The notes: generated by a model not told the origin, from the letters alone. DNA of 64,000 nt from Chamaea fasciata (GCA_029207755.1 JARCOQ010000012.1:17365679-17429678), one strand, 5' to 3'. Positions 51,165 through 62,958 are shown, counted from the stretch's first letter. Program-made: numbers and translations.

Positions 51165-51445
51165 TTACTGCTGGTTTTGTTTCGGGTTTTTTTGTTATTG
51201 TTGAGTAGGGGGGGTGGTATGGGGGTTTTTTTGTTTTGTTTCGTTTGGGGTTTTTTTGTTGGTGGTGGTGGTTTTTCTGTTGGTTTTGTCGCTTTTTTGT
51301 TTGGGGTTTGTTTTTTGTATTTTTGTTTGGGGTTTTTGTTTTTTTGGGGGCATTTTTTGAGGTTTGAAGTTTTTTTGATTGGTTGGTTTTGTGGGTTTTT
51401 TGAGTTTTGCTGTTTTGGGTTTGGCTTGGTTTGTTTTTTCAAAAT
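51165..51445 (+). repeat. Strand-asymmetric T/G-rich tract (GTTTT-like)
   Basis: About 280 bases almost devoid of A and C on the plus strand, built from irregular units of two to six G and three to seven T. It includes a seven-G run near 51209-51215 and several four- and five-G runs. It is not a clean tandem repeat. It creates long false frames: glycine/phenylalanine-rich on plus, lysine/proline-rich on minus. The closely spaced G runs could fold as G-quadruplexes. Decayed tandem GGTTTT repeats are a possible origin. Confidence 0.9.
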
Positions 51446-52103
51446 GTCTAGTCTTTCAGCTGAGAGTGCTGACGGTTCCTGGAACTGTTTGATCCTTGTC
51501 AGCATGGCAAAGGCCCAGGTCTCTCTGGATACCAGGGCAGAATGTTCAGCCCTGCAGGATGGTCTGTTCAGGGTTCTCTGGGCTCCCTGACCCCCCAGAG
51601 CTTCTCTGGCACATCTTGAGAAAACCCTGGCGGAAGTGCCAAGGGTAAAGCTCAGGATCTGGTAGAAACATCTGAAGAAGGCTTCAGTGGAGCAGAACTC
51701 CCCTGCAACGTATTTTGTGCCATGTGAGGAAAGAAGGGCTCATCAGAAAAAGAAGAGGCTTTGTCAGATATTTCAGGTGGGTACAGAATCCTCCCTGCCC
51801 CTGAGCCTTAGTGAAATCTCCTGGCAAGGTCTAAAACCTTACCTGAGCTCCTGAAAAAGAAGAAGGAGTGCCCTTCCAGTGCTCCTGGTGTGACTCTGGG
51901 CCCATCCTCACCTCATGAGCAGGAACAGATCAATCCCCTCTTTACAGATCCCCCCACTCTGACTCCTGAGGGTACCTGTGCCACAGAGCCACTTGGGAGC
52001 ACTCCATTCCGAGACATCTTGAGTGTTATCCTTGAGGATGGAGGGTGATCCAGGCAAGATGTGGATATACACGAGATCATCAGTCAGCTTCAGCTCCCTA
52101 AAC
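51446..52103. other. Non-coding or unknown, with a 77-codon open segment
   Basis: GC-richer than its surroundings. An ATG-less frame is open at 51815-52045 plus, ending TGA at 52046. It reads with a normal-looking residue mix, including LFTDPPTLTPEG and STPFRDILSVILEDGG. I do not recognise the product. It could be a decayed retroviral or host exon fragment, or chance. No acceptor site is convincing. Confidence 0.2.
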
Positions 52104-52401
52104 TGTCGCAATAGGACATGAAACAAAGATGCTTGACTCCAGTCAGAAGGCAGTAGAAATCAGAAGGTTTATTTACAATTCATTCAGATCTTTTAGAACG
52201 TGCTGACCTAAGAAGACACATTATTGGTCCATAGGGCTGACACCTCTCCATTGGCTAAGTAACAGAAATAGCAAAAAACATCTGTTGTTATGGGAAAGGA
52301 ATATTGTTTACACAAGGTTGTTTTGGGAAAAAGAAAACTGTTGAAAAGTTTCCCTTGGGAAGAGCCAACAATTCTAAGGCCCAGAAAATATCGGGTCCAC
52401 A
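52104..52401 (-). mobile_element. Solo LTR, 298 bp, with exact 7-bp flanking repeat
   Basis: Minus orientation: it opens TGTGGACCCGATATTTTC and closes CCTATTGCGACA, so the ends are TG...CA. AATAAA is present on the minus strand at 52168-52173, in GTAAATAAACCTTCTG, placed as expected before the end. The plus strand has CCTAAAC directly before (52097-52103) and directly after (52402-52408). This exact duplication fixes both borders. Seven bases is slightly longer than the 4-6 usual for retroviruses, so one base may be chance or a border may be off by one. No internal genes remain. Confidence 0.88.
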
Positions 52402-52408
52402 CCTAAAC

Positions 52409-55400
52409 CACATTGCTGAGCACAATCCAGGGAAAGGAGGAGCTCCCAAAACACACTGGTGGTTAATAGAGCCAGGCCTCTGCCAGCATGGAGAGCTCAC
52501 CCCTAGAAGCTGGTGGTGCCTGGAGCACAAAGGAATGATGTGCTACAGGATTATGGGGTTCCTTTTGAAGAGCACTGGGCAAACCTGCGTGTGCTGGCAA
52601 TGGCTCTGGCACAGCTGGAATGTCTCAGGATCAGACCACAAGGATAATGACACTACTGATGATCTATAAACTCACAAGCCACCTCAACAGAAGTGGCTGG
52701 GATGGGAACATCAGTGCCAGACTGCTTTTGCCACAGATTTATGGGAGTCTGGGAAGCCCATTGACTGCTGGATTAGGATGGAGCCTGCAAACAAAAATCC
52801 AATATCTCCCAGTCCTGTGAGCGGAGACTCTGAACTGAAACAACTCCACGGTGCAGATCAATGTCTGGGTATTTTACTTTATGTGGTTTGAAATGAAATA
52901 GGGGCTCCATAGTTAAATGTACTCGTTGTGTCAAGACCACTCCAGCTTCAATTTTTCCTTCATGACTGTAAAAAGATCCAATTTCCACTACGAAGTCTGG
53001 AAAATTATATCAACTATCAGGGTAGAATTAGACCTGATAGAAGCTTGGTGATCTTAAAAAGTATGAGATATATCCATTTTTCATTGCAAGAAGATTTTAG
53101 CTTTCCACTGGGCTTATTAATTTTTGCATTTTTTGTATTTTACTTTATGTATATCTACCATTTCTTTATAAATAATGCTAAAAACAAGACCTTTATTCCA
53201 AATGTTCATTCCTGTTGCATTTATTTTTAGCTTCCTGATGAATTTATAATATTTTTAAATAAAATGAACAGGAATATAAAGGATGGAAAAATCCACAGAA
53301 CCCCATTCAGAGGCAGAGAAAAGAGTAAATACATTCATTGCTTTCCTCAGAAGAAATGTATTGTGCAGCTGCTGTGGAATACAATATTGAGATGAAAATG
53401 AAGCTGCAATGGAAATGGAATGAGAAATAGGTATTTGCTTCTGGGTGAGCGCAACAAACCTATCAGCTACATAGTTAAAATCAGCAGCCCCATCTCCCCA
53501 ATTCCTGATGACTAAATAAACCACAGGTAAAAGACAGGGGAATAAGACAGAAGGAAAGGAGGGAAATGAAGCTGCCAAATGAAAAAGAAGTGTTTCTGCA
53601 AAGGTCAGGAAGGGATAAGATTAGTTTGGAGTAAGCCAATCCTGCAGTGTAATTTGCAATATTTTCAAACACTTCAGAATAAGCATTCCTTGCTATTTTT
53701 AATACAGGCTTTGAGCCATGACTATCTAAATGGAGAGAGGAGGCATTAAAAGTTCATAGGGCTTGATATTGCCTGTAAAGAGGGAGCCCCTACAGAATTT
53801 TATTTTATTAGTAACCTTTATTAGCCTTGTAGCCAGTGCTGATTAAAGTATTGTGGCATATCTGTCAGCAGCAGGAATGCATGGGGATTATTAGCAACTG
53901 CATTTAAAAGTCTAAGAGCCAAGAGGTAGAGCCACAAGCTTGGAATACTAATTCCCATTTTATTCAGTGTAAACAGTCAAAGGATGGATAATAGCTTACT
54001 TGTCTCCTTTTATTGGCATGTTTATCTGTCCTTTTGCTCTTCTCTCTCACCGTGTAACTAAGACGGCAGAAAATAATACAAAATATGAGGCACTTACAAG
54101 CCTAGGTCAAATTGATTTCGGTGCAGAATATCCAAATTTGGCTGGTCAAACATAACTTCTACCCCTGTAGACTAATGACTTCATTGGAATATATAATTCC
54201 AGCTCAAGCTGTTCATGGGCAGATATGGACTAAATACTGATGGGAAAAGTGTATTCAGCAGAGGATGCCTTTTAGAGTTCTGTCTGTAGACATATTCCAG
54301 GTCTGTACTGAAGGATTTTGTTTATCATGTGAGGAATCTTTTGTAGACTTAACTTCCATCCCAGCTGACTGAAATTTCTTCACTGAGAATATTCACGATT
54401 CAAACTGAGGTGTATAAGCAGCTGAGTCACACTGCATTTTTTTTTTTTATCTTGGGACTTAATAAATTACTTACTAGTTTAAAAAATGTAACCCAAATCA
54501 TTTTTGTGATGCCCAAAGCAATTTTTTTTTTCTATGACTCTGCTGTAATTACAGTAAAAGCCTGTTTTGGTCAATATTCAAAAATTAATGGATTTTCTTT
54601 AGCATAAATCCAAGGAAAACATTAATGACATTAACAATCTGGTTTGAATTGAACCCCACATGAAAATGGATAAATGTTTACGAACAATATCTTTTAATAT
54701 TTATGATGCTCCACTCATTGCTACATTTCCAAATATCCTGAGACAAGGTAGGCAAAATTAGCCAGATCTCTACTGCTGATTTAGGAAAACAATCTGAGCA
54801 CAGTTCAAGTGATAGAATCTCTTTGTTGATGCAGATCACAGTGAAAAATCTTGGAAAGGTTTATCTTTCCTCCCTATGACAGAAAAGTTCTTCTGTCTGG
54901 CACAGAACTGAAACCAGAGGATCATAAACCACTGCTGAGAATTATTTAAAGGAACAAAGAGACAGTTTGTTCCCAAGACAAGCCTCAGCCGTGGATGGTG
55001 ACTCAAGATCACCAATGATGCTTTTGCATTTTTTTGCTAGAAAACCTTTTTTGAGGCTGAGCATGGCAGTGTGGCAGAAGGATGTAAAAGTTTCAAGTAA
55101 GTATCTTTAATGTCCTCTTTTAAAAAAATAATCAAAGGTATAACTGTAACATTTTTTGTGGACTCCAAATAAATACCATGTACTCATAATTAATTAAATC
55201 AATGAATACGATGAGTTGGCAAGGTATAGATTAAAATTTTAATAAGCATAATAGAAAATGTCTCTGAAGGTAATTAAAAAGCTCAGCATTGTCTTCCAAA
55301 GTGCTTGTGTAAAAAACTGGCTGCTCTGTTTCTGAAATCGTTGTGTAATTTAAAGCTGACAGTCTTGCCCAGTTTAAGATTTGTATGAATGAATGTATTT

Positions 55401-57648
55401 GCCTCTAAATATTTGGTAATAAGCCGTGGTAATTTAGCATGCTTTGCTTCTTGATCACTTAATGATTTTAGCATGTCTGTCTGTAGTACTTGCAATTCCC
55501 ATGCAAAGTTGAGTTTCACTGTTTTCCTGTGGTTAAATATTGTTTGTTCTCTGTACTCCAGGAGCCCCTGAAGCCTCTAGCTCAGAAGAAATGCTCGTGC
55601 ACCCCACTGGAAGCGTGGGAGGAGTGATCAATGCCTGGAACCACCTTGGGGGGTCTCAGATCCACCATCCCAGACCTGAACAGGCAACTCCAACCACCCT
55701 CCTGGCAGTACCCGGGGAGATTGAATCTCACTGCCTAAACCTAATATGTCACTGGAATTAATATAATGAATCACTATTATTTCTCTACTGAAGCAAAAAG
55801 GAGTTGAATTAAATTTCCCCAGTGCTTTCCAGCCCTCTCCAGCACACGTATTATGCTATCTTAATATGGATTACTGTGATTTTTCTGCTCTTGCTAAAAA
55901 GAGCCATCTGTATTCCAGTTTTTCATGTGCTCCTATTCTTTCTGCTGTGCTGTTCAGAGACACCCTTGTCAGTTCTTCAGGAAACTTCCTGTAAAGCACA
56001 GAATTAGTCACTCTGATTGACGTTTTCAATGCAGGAGGTCCTGAATGTCCAAGTAAATTCCAACCCACTCTCTGACGGATAATGTAACACTTGTAGAGAT
56101 GCTGTCTTACCACAAAGACTTTGTTTCACGCTTTTGCTAATTTTTCTGCTGTGCTTGGTGGTTCTTTCATCACCTATTTCTTTTATTCTTCTATTTTATT
56201 TATTTTGGACCAATTTCATTATGGCCTTGCCACTTGGTCTGGCTTCATAAACTGACATAATAAACTGTAAATTTAAGTCTCGGCTTGACTTTTCCTAAGA
56301 TAGATATAGCTTTTCTGTTCAACTGGTCATTGTTGCTTTCATAAATATTCTGGATTTAAACTGTGGCAAGACTATGTCAAAAATCAGGTAAGTGAATGTA
56401 CAGGAAGTTTCAAAACCAGAATTTTAACTAGGATTTAACACATGTAGATTGACCAGCCTGGAAACTCTTTGGGTGTAGTAACCAGAAATTCAGAGGAAGT
56501 ATTGATGCAGCACAGCCTGAAGAACTCAAATTTGCAAATATTTCCTAAACTGAAAAACTCATGGTAGTGCAGATTTGTGAAAAGACATCTGCAATTCTGA
56601 ACACGTCTCAGTGACTGGAATAATGGCCAATATCTTGTCTATTTTGCCCTCCAGACCAGTTAGCAGAAGCTTAAACTAGCTGCTTTAGGTCCATCTAGCA
56701 ATTATTGATATTCTATGGTAAAGTTTATTAAGCCTGCAGAATACATCTGTGGTACAATGAGAAAAAGATTTTTTTTATTTACTTAAAAAGGGCAAAACTA
56801 ACTTTTTGATAAACACAAACCTCCACCAGGGCAAACTTTTACAGATGACACAGAATGTTTTCCAACAGAGCCTTGGTCTACAAATTCTATACCAAACCAT
56901 TCAGTTGCATTCAAGTAAAAATAACCCATTGAGGTACTTTAAATGCAGAGTTTTAGAGAATAATTGTGTCTACCGAACTTCTTGACAAGTTTGAGATATA
57001 AATATGCCTATGCTTTGAAACAATAAATAAGAAAACATAATCATAAATTAGAAAATAATATATGGATACAATAAGAAGTCTGAGAACAGATTCCAACACT
57101 GATCAGTTATTTTGGAATAATTTGTTGTTCCATCAATAGTTATAAAAGAGATTGAGAATCGATCAAATACTGTACAAGATGAGAATGTCTTGGGAAATAT
57201 AGATATACAGATCCATTTTTAATTTCAGAGATATTGTAATCTATTTTTATGTCAGTATACAATATGTTGATGTGAAGCTGCAAGAAAAAAATGCTATTAC
57301 AATTACTTGTTCATAGCATTTGCCTCAGTTAAAAGAATTGATTTTCCTATTTATTTGACTTGTGATGTTCGAGTTCTCTGTGACTTGTTCAAGAAAGTAA
57401 TCTCCAAATTTCACAGAAAATTTGGCATTTGGAATGACAGTGAAAAAAATAGAAAGCAACAGAACTTTTCCCACATAATTTTGATTGATAATTCTTTTTC
57501 TCAGTACTACTCCTACTTATATGTAGACATTCCCAAGTCTTGTTTCAATGCTCTCTTAAATGAATCCTCAAGAAACAGGAGGATTAGGATTCCAGTTGAA
57601 GTAATCTCCAGGTTTACCAATGTATTGGGTGATTACAACCATCACTGT
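52409..57648. other. Long repeat-poor non-coding stretch
   Basis: Over 5 kb without a recognised element. The parts around 53790-54120 have mixed composition with many TAAT and ATTA motifs and no decay signs, the look of conserved non-coding DNA, but I cannot test conservation. A 130-codon plus frame (57307-57699) ends inside a CR1 and is not supported as a gene. Confidence 0.45.
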
Positions 57649-57823
57649 CCAGCCCTGGCACAGGGATGTGGCGGAGTCACCATTCCTGGAGGGATTTAAG
57701 GACATGTAGATGTGGCATTGGAGACCTTGGTGAGTGGTGGGGTTGGCAGTGCTGAGTGAATGGTTGCACTCAGTGATCTGAAGGGTCTTTTCCAACCTAA
57801 ACAACTGCACAGTTCTACAAAGA
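57649..57823 (+). mobile_element. CR1 LINE 3'-end fragment
   Basis: Plus-strand CR1 tail. Blocks: CCCTGGCACAGGGATGTGG, GGAGTCACCATTCCTGGAGGG, GACATGTAGATGTGGCATT, CAGTGATCTGAAGGGTCTTT and CCAACCTAAACAACTG. The final octamers are worn (CACAGTTCTAC). It is of the older subfamily type also seen at 42757. The long frame from upstream ends in it. Confidence 0.85.
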
Positions 57824-57901
57824 GCACTAGGATCTGGAAAGAGAGAATTCCTGAAATGTTCTGGCCAAGGGTTCAAGCTCTGGGAACCCAAGGTACCTGG
57901 C

Positions 57902-58311
57902 TGTTGGGGTCAAAGAAAGCCTTGAGCTAAGGCCATGGGGAAAATCCCTCTGCTCAGGGTGAGAGGAATCTCACCCTCAAGGCCCCATGGGAACTCTCTA
58001 TGCTAATCAGTCTAGAAAGTTCTTTGTTACTTTTGTTACCATTAGCTGTTTTTTGCTGCAATGTTTTCCATATTCCTACTCCTCTCTCCCAGTTGGTTCT
58101 GTGCTCTCAGACTCCGCCTCTGCTCTACCTTATATAAGTTACTGTTACCCTTGGCCTTCGCCTTTTTGGCGCACTCCACACTGAGCTCGGTTTGCTGTTT
58201 GCTGTTTTGCCCCTTAGTAAAGTTCCTCTTTTTCGGGTCACCAGATCGTGCCCGTCTCTCATTTATTTCATCACCTAAAGGAACTTTCATCCCTGAAATC
58301 CTGTGGTGACA
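57902..58311 (+). mobile_element. Solo LTR of an endogenous retrovirus, 410 bp
   Basis: Plus orientation with all LTR marks. It opens TGTTGGGGTCAAAG and closes GAAATCCTGTGGTGACA. A strong TATA box (TATATAAG) is at 58131-58138. An AGTAAAG polyadenylation-like signal near 58216 is followed by a GT/T-rich stretch. Six-base flanks are CCTGGC (57896-57901) and CTTGGC (58312-58317), matching at five of six, as expected of an ERVK-like six-base duplication that has aged. No internal viral frames adjoin it. The 65- and 82-codon frames inside it are not genes. Confidence 0.9.
58131..58138 (+). promoter_or_regulatory. LTR TATA box
   Basis: TATATAAG, about 230 bases into the 410-bp LTR and about 85 bases before the polyadenylation-like signal. 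This is the position expected of the U3 promoter. Whether it is still used cannot be told from sequence. Confidence 0.6.
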
Positions 58312-58510
58312 CTTGGCCCTCCTATCCGGGCCCAGGCAGTAACTGTGGGGGAGCAGGAAAGTCTCCTCGAGTTAACTGAATTTCCTGGTTTGTTTGTTAG
58401 GTGGTGCGAAACTGGGAAAATGTAAAGGGAAGGAAAGGAAGGATTATTGCATGGAAAGGGTGGGTTTAGGACACAAAAGGTACGGGGATTAAGTATCGTT
58501 CAAAGTTAAT

Positions 58511-58785
58511 CATGGAATCACAGAATGGTTTGAGTTGGGAGGGACCTTTAATCCATTGCCACCTGTGCAGGGACACCTCCCACTGTCCCAGGCTGCTCCA
58601 AGCCCCAGTGTCCAGCCTGGCCTTGGGCACTGCCAGGGATCCAGGGGCAGCCACAGCTTCTCTGGGCACCCTGTGCCAGGGCCTGCCCACCCTGCCAGGG
58701 AACAATTCCTGCCCAACATCCCATCCAGCCCTGCCCTCTGGCTGTGGGAAGCCTTCCCCCTTGTCCTCCACCAGTTTACAGCCAG
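58511..58785 (-). mobile_element. CR1 LINE, 5'-truncated, minus strand
   Basis: The left end has CATGGAATCACAGAATGG, an almost intact reverse octamer pair. Then come GTTGGGAGGGACCTTTAATC, CAGGGACACCTCCCACTGTC, GGCACTGCCAGGGATCCAGG and GCCCAACATCCCATCCAGCC. It belongs to the GC-rich subfamily. After 58741 it departs from the sibling copies and fades. Frames of 69-156 codons across it are by-products. Confidence 0.94.
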
Positions 58786-61700
58786 AACAAGATGACAACA
58801 ACATGGCTAAAACACGTGAAGGTTCAGAAGTGGAACTAAACCAGAGACGGAAGCAAATTTTAAAAATCATGATGCTCAAAAAGTAAAGAATTTCCTTTCC
58901 CACATGAGAGAACTGATTCATAAAGTCCAGTTGCACGTAAATTAAATCATTTACCTAAATAGTAAATTTACTTGGTATGTTTAAACTTGAGAATAGTAAT
59001 ACAACAAGTAAGATGTAGTTAAATACTTTTCTACTACCCTGATCTGAATGGAAAACCTGATATAAAGAGGAGAAAAGGGTATATAAATAAGGAAAGAACA
59101 GGATAAAAGGTGTACTTTCTCCCCTTTAAGCCATGTTGGAGAAATTCCTTCAGTTTGATGGGTACAGCAGCCCACCAGATTTATTTTTTTTTGTGAAAGC
59201 CTTTTGTATCAGCAAACTTCTAGCAAATTTAATTTCTCTAGAAAAAAACACATTTTATATAGCAATTGAAAAATCTTAGGAAAACTGCATTTATTATTGA
59301 GCAATAGACACTAATTTTGAGTCCTCACAAGATTCCTAGCATTCATTACTTCAAAAGCAGTAGTTTGAAATTGGAGATTAAAAAAACAACTTTTTTTTAA
59401 ATCATTTTTTTTGTTAATTTTTTTTATCAATGAAAAATAAGAAATCAAACTACCTTCTGCCAGACAAGGTGATAGCCTTTCTCATAATAGCTTGGCAATG
59501 ACTACACCAGAAGCCAATAGTCTCAATTACATAAAAAATGTTCTGATCAGATTATACTAATTACAACTGACTCCTCATTAGCGTCCACAGCCATTGCTGT
59601 CAGGACTTTGAATGAGGTGTGAGGATTCTGCAGCACCTTCTTCCCCAGGAGAATTTTCACTGCCTGTCCCCAGAACCAGCTCTGGTGCAGTGTTGCTCCT
59701 AGTCTTTGGCTGGACCTCTGGGAAAAGGGAAGGTGTGTGAGGAGAAGCTGTACAGCTCTGGCTGGGGGAGCACTGCTGATCGCAGGTGCTCACTCTGAGC
59801 TGAGGGGCAGCCACAGCCAGGAATTTCTTCCTAAATAAAGATTTTCTTCCTAAAATATAAAACCACGCTGGTGAATGGTTTGAGGCAAATCCAGCAACGC
59901 CAGGATGTAAGTTTGGATTTGTGCTGCCTTTTGTGTGAGCAACTGTGAGCCATTGCCACGTGCCCATGTCATCTTGACATCTGGAGGCTGACAGCTCCCA
60001 AAAATGTCTGAGAGACATTTCTTATAAACTCTACTAGCACATCTCATTTGTACATGAGGTGTACAACATTGTATCTCAAGTTTAGGATGCTCCTACAAAG
60101 TCTAGATGACACCAGCTCTGGGTATCTCCTCTCCAGGCACAGAGTGACATGGAACTTGACTGCTGTCAGCTGAAGCTGACCCCGCTCAACGCCCTGTAGC
60201 CAGATGTGGAAGAGAAAAGGCAGATTTCTGTCTGTTGTAAAGCTTATATATCTGTCAGAAATTCAGTCTGGACCCTTCTCTAGATATGTTTTACCTTCAC
60301 TTCATGGTGTTAAACACAGTAACACACATTAACACAATGGGCAAGAAGTAGGTGCTGTGACTCCAAGCAACCTCAGCTGGGTCATGTTTGCAGTTCACTA
60401 TTCTGAGACTTGTGTGATTTATTAAGCAATGTCCAGAGAGATCCAGTGAGTTTTCACATAGCTAACACAATTAAATATTAAAGGAAAATAATATCTCATT
60501 CAGCTGAAAGAAAACCCTGGATGTAAGTTAAGCTATTGATATATTTTGTATATATCTTAACATTCAACTTACAATTTTTTAAGTGAATAAAAATTGACTT
60601 ACTCTAGACTAACAGACAAATTTATAAACCACCACGTTCTAATAATGACAGAAAATAATTTGGAAAGCAGTTTGATAGTTAGTAAAATGTTATTGCTAGC
60701 TGGATAGACAGTACATTGCAGAGAGATTAATGGCAGGAGGAGAAAACTTGCTGCAGACCTTTGGAACAGAAAATTTTCATGAGGTAATGTAGAAAGCTGT
60801 TCTGAGGTACCTTTGCATCATCAAGAGGGAATTTAATTTAGATGTTCAATATTAGTGTCAAGCCCTGAGAAGCTTCTTGGATCACAACAGCAGCAATTAA
60901 CAAATACATTGCTGGCAGTCGAATCCATCCCACAGGGCAGGAGTTCAGAGGAAGCACCAATGTCTGGCTGGTTTACATTTCATTTGTAGTGACCTAATTT
61001 CTAAACAATGCTTTAACTGGTCGCATTTTGTCATTTTTCACCTAGGAAAAACCACTGCACCAAGTTTGGATGGTGTAGGTAAGCCAAATCTGTAAATGAC
61101 AGTGTTTTCCTTTGTCTGGCACTGCAGCTGGGGCAGGTCTCAATAGGCACCTTCTCTTAGGCCACGTTAAGACCAACAATTGCATATTGAGTTTAACTAG
61201 TCTGCAAGGGCTGCTGGCTACATTAACACTGGGACTTTTATTGTCTAAAAGCTACAAGGAAGCCATAAAGTGACACATCCAACATAGTGAAAACACAGCA
61301 ACATTAAAAAGAACCATTACAGCTCCACTTTAGGTGCCTGGAATATATTAAGTGTCACAAGTAGCCACTTTTATCTCACAATTAGGGATTATATATTGTT
61401 TGCTGCATCAGTCTTAACTAATTAATTCTAATTATTCTGTCATTTCAACCAAATTGCTATAGACAAATAGAGGTAAAAATTTTTCTTTTTTTGGAGTTTA
61501 TTATGGAAAGATGTTTTTGTTTTGGGATTGTTATGTTTTTTGGTTGGTTTTTTTTTGTAAGCCAATTAGAACAAAAAAACAACATTAAGAAGATCTAAAC
61601 TACCATTTAATTTAACAGGATTTGTCAAGGAGCAGTTGTGATTATTTTTTGTTTGCTCTTTAAATTTTAAACAACCAAAACCTATTCTTCAAAGGTTTCA

Positions 61701-62015
61701 TTCAGCTCCTTCTTCCCTCTCACACTGAAAAATAAGGAAAAAACCATGAATTGTTACAGTAATTTTCCAGTCATGCATCTTGGAAAAAAAAAAAAAATCA
61801 ACATTCCTAAAACTTTTAAATTGCTTTTCCTCATATTATTATATATTAAGAAAACGCTGTACACTTGGAATGAGAAGCAAGAAAAAGCAGTGAATTTTTG
61901 TTTTACAAGTTCATCTTCCCTTGGATTTTGGTTTGGTTCCTTATAGCACCCCTAAGAATGTTCTGTTTTCTGAGGAAGACTTTATGATGAGTCAGGCACT
62001 GACTATAACAGTATT
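58786..62015. other. Unique AT-rich non-coding stretch
   Basis: No element recognised. A minus-strand frame of 146 codons (59578-60018) lies outside any recognised repeat and is GC-richer than its flanks, but has no family that I know. Confidence 0.45.
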
Positions 62016-62031
62016 AAGATCACATAAATCC
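62016..62031 (+). repeat. 16-bp direct repeat, left copy
   Basis: AAGATCACATAAATCC. It matches 62943-62958 at 15 of 16 positions. The pair frames an LTR-like segment plus a CR1 copy and looks like a target-site duplication. Confidence 0.8.
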
Positions 62032-62037
62032 CCGGAC

Positions 62038-62488
62038 TGTGGGAATTGGGTGACCGGGGATCGGGAGCAGGTTAGCCCTGGTCAACAGTGAAGTCAACAT
62101 CAATCTGAGGCTGAGGGAAATGAGATGACAGGAAGGGAAACATCTGGTTAGGTTATGGCGAGAAGAATGGGATTGTGGGTATAGTTATGTTAATGAAGTT
62201 GCGCCATATAAGGTTATGTTCTGAGTTCATGCATATGGATGGTTAACAACACTTTACATATAAGATAATGTAATTGTTTATTGGTTTGCTATCCTGGGCA
62301 GAGTTTATGCATTGTTATGTTTGCCCCATTGTTGGGTGTTTCAAGGTTGCCCCATACTGCATTTGGCTTATGTTCTTTTGTTGGCTCAGGCTATTATCAA
62401 AGTGATTTTCTGGGCTTAGTCAATTGTTCCCATCCCTATTTCAGTTGCCACCCCGGCTGGTTCAGTTCGTGTCACATCGCCAGTGACA
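62038..62488. mobile_element. Possible LTR inserted in the CR1 3' end
   Basis: A 451-base segment with TG...CA ends (TGTGGGAATTGGGTGACC to CGCCAGTGACA) lying exactly between the left 16-bp repeat and the CR1 3' end. Flanking six-mers CCGGAC and CAGGAT match at only four of six. CATATAAGG occurs on the plus strand near 62205, and AATAAA on the minus strand at 62277-62282, so orientation is unclear. It is not CR1 sequence. I do not recognise the family. Filler DNA captured during CR1 insertion is the alternative. Confidence 0.4.
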
Positions 62489-62942
62489 CAGGATCACTGG
62501 ATTTGGAGAAGCCCTCCCAGGCCATGGAGTCCCAGCTGTGCCCCGTCCCCACCTTGTCCCCAGCCCAGAGCACTCAGTGCCACCTCCAGCCCTTCCTGGG
62601 ACACCTCCAGGGATGGGCACTCCAAACCTCCCTGGGCAGCCCCTGCCAAGGCCTGAGCACCCTTTCCATGCAGAAATTCCTGCTGCTGGCCAAGCTGAGC
62701 CTGCCCTGGCCCCGCCTGAGGCCGTTCCCTCCGCTCCTGTCCCTGTTCCCTGGGAGCAGAGCCCGACCCCCCCGGCTGTCCCCTCCTGTCAGGGGCTTGT
62801 GCAGAGCCACCAGGTCCCCCCTGAGCCTCCTTTTCTCCAGGCTGAGCCCCTTTCCCAGCTCCCTCGGCCCCTCCTGGGGCTCCAGACCCTTCCCCAGCTC
62901 CGTTCCCTGCCCTGGACAGACTCCAGCCCCTCCAGGAGTGAA
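62489..62942 (-). mobile_element. CR1 LINE, minus strand, framed by direct repeats
   Basis: Left end CAGGATCACTGGATTTGG (worn octamers), then GCCATGGAGTCCCAGCTGTG, CCCAGCCCAGAGCACTCAGT, CACCTCCAGGGATGGGCAC, CTGTCAGGGGCTTGTGCAGA and CTCCTTTTCTCCAGGCTGAG, the order expected of a reverse-complement CR1. It stops at 62942, directly at the right 16-bp repeat, so this is its 5' truncation point. It shares a subfamily with the fragment at 29752. Frames of 138-231 codons across it are repeat by-products. Confidence 0.9.
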
Positions 62943-62958
62943 AAGATCACATAAGTCC
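62943..62958 (+). repeat. 16-bp direct repeat, right copy
   Basis: AAGATCACATAAGTCC, one base different from 62016-62031. It abuts the 5'-truncated end of the CR1. Confidence 0.8.

Noticed and set aside
51071..51590. Overlapping 144-codon frames on both strands
   Set aside because: They are produced by the G/T-rich low-complexity tract: glycine/phenylalanine-rich on plus, lysine/proline-rich on minus.
55540..55761. Exon-like start after TACTCCAG, 73-codon frame
   Set aside because: The acceptor is plausible, but there is no good donor, no recognisable product, and the composition could be unique GC-richer DNA.
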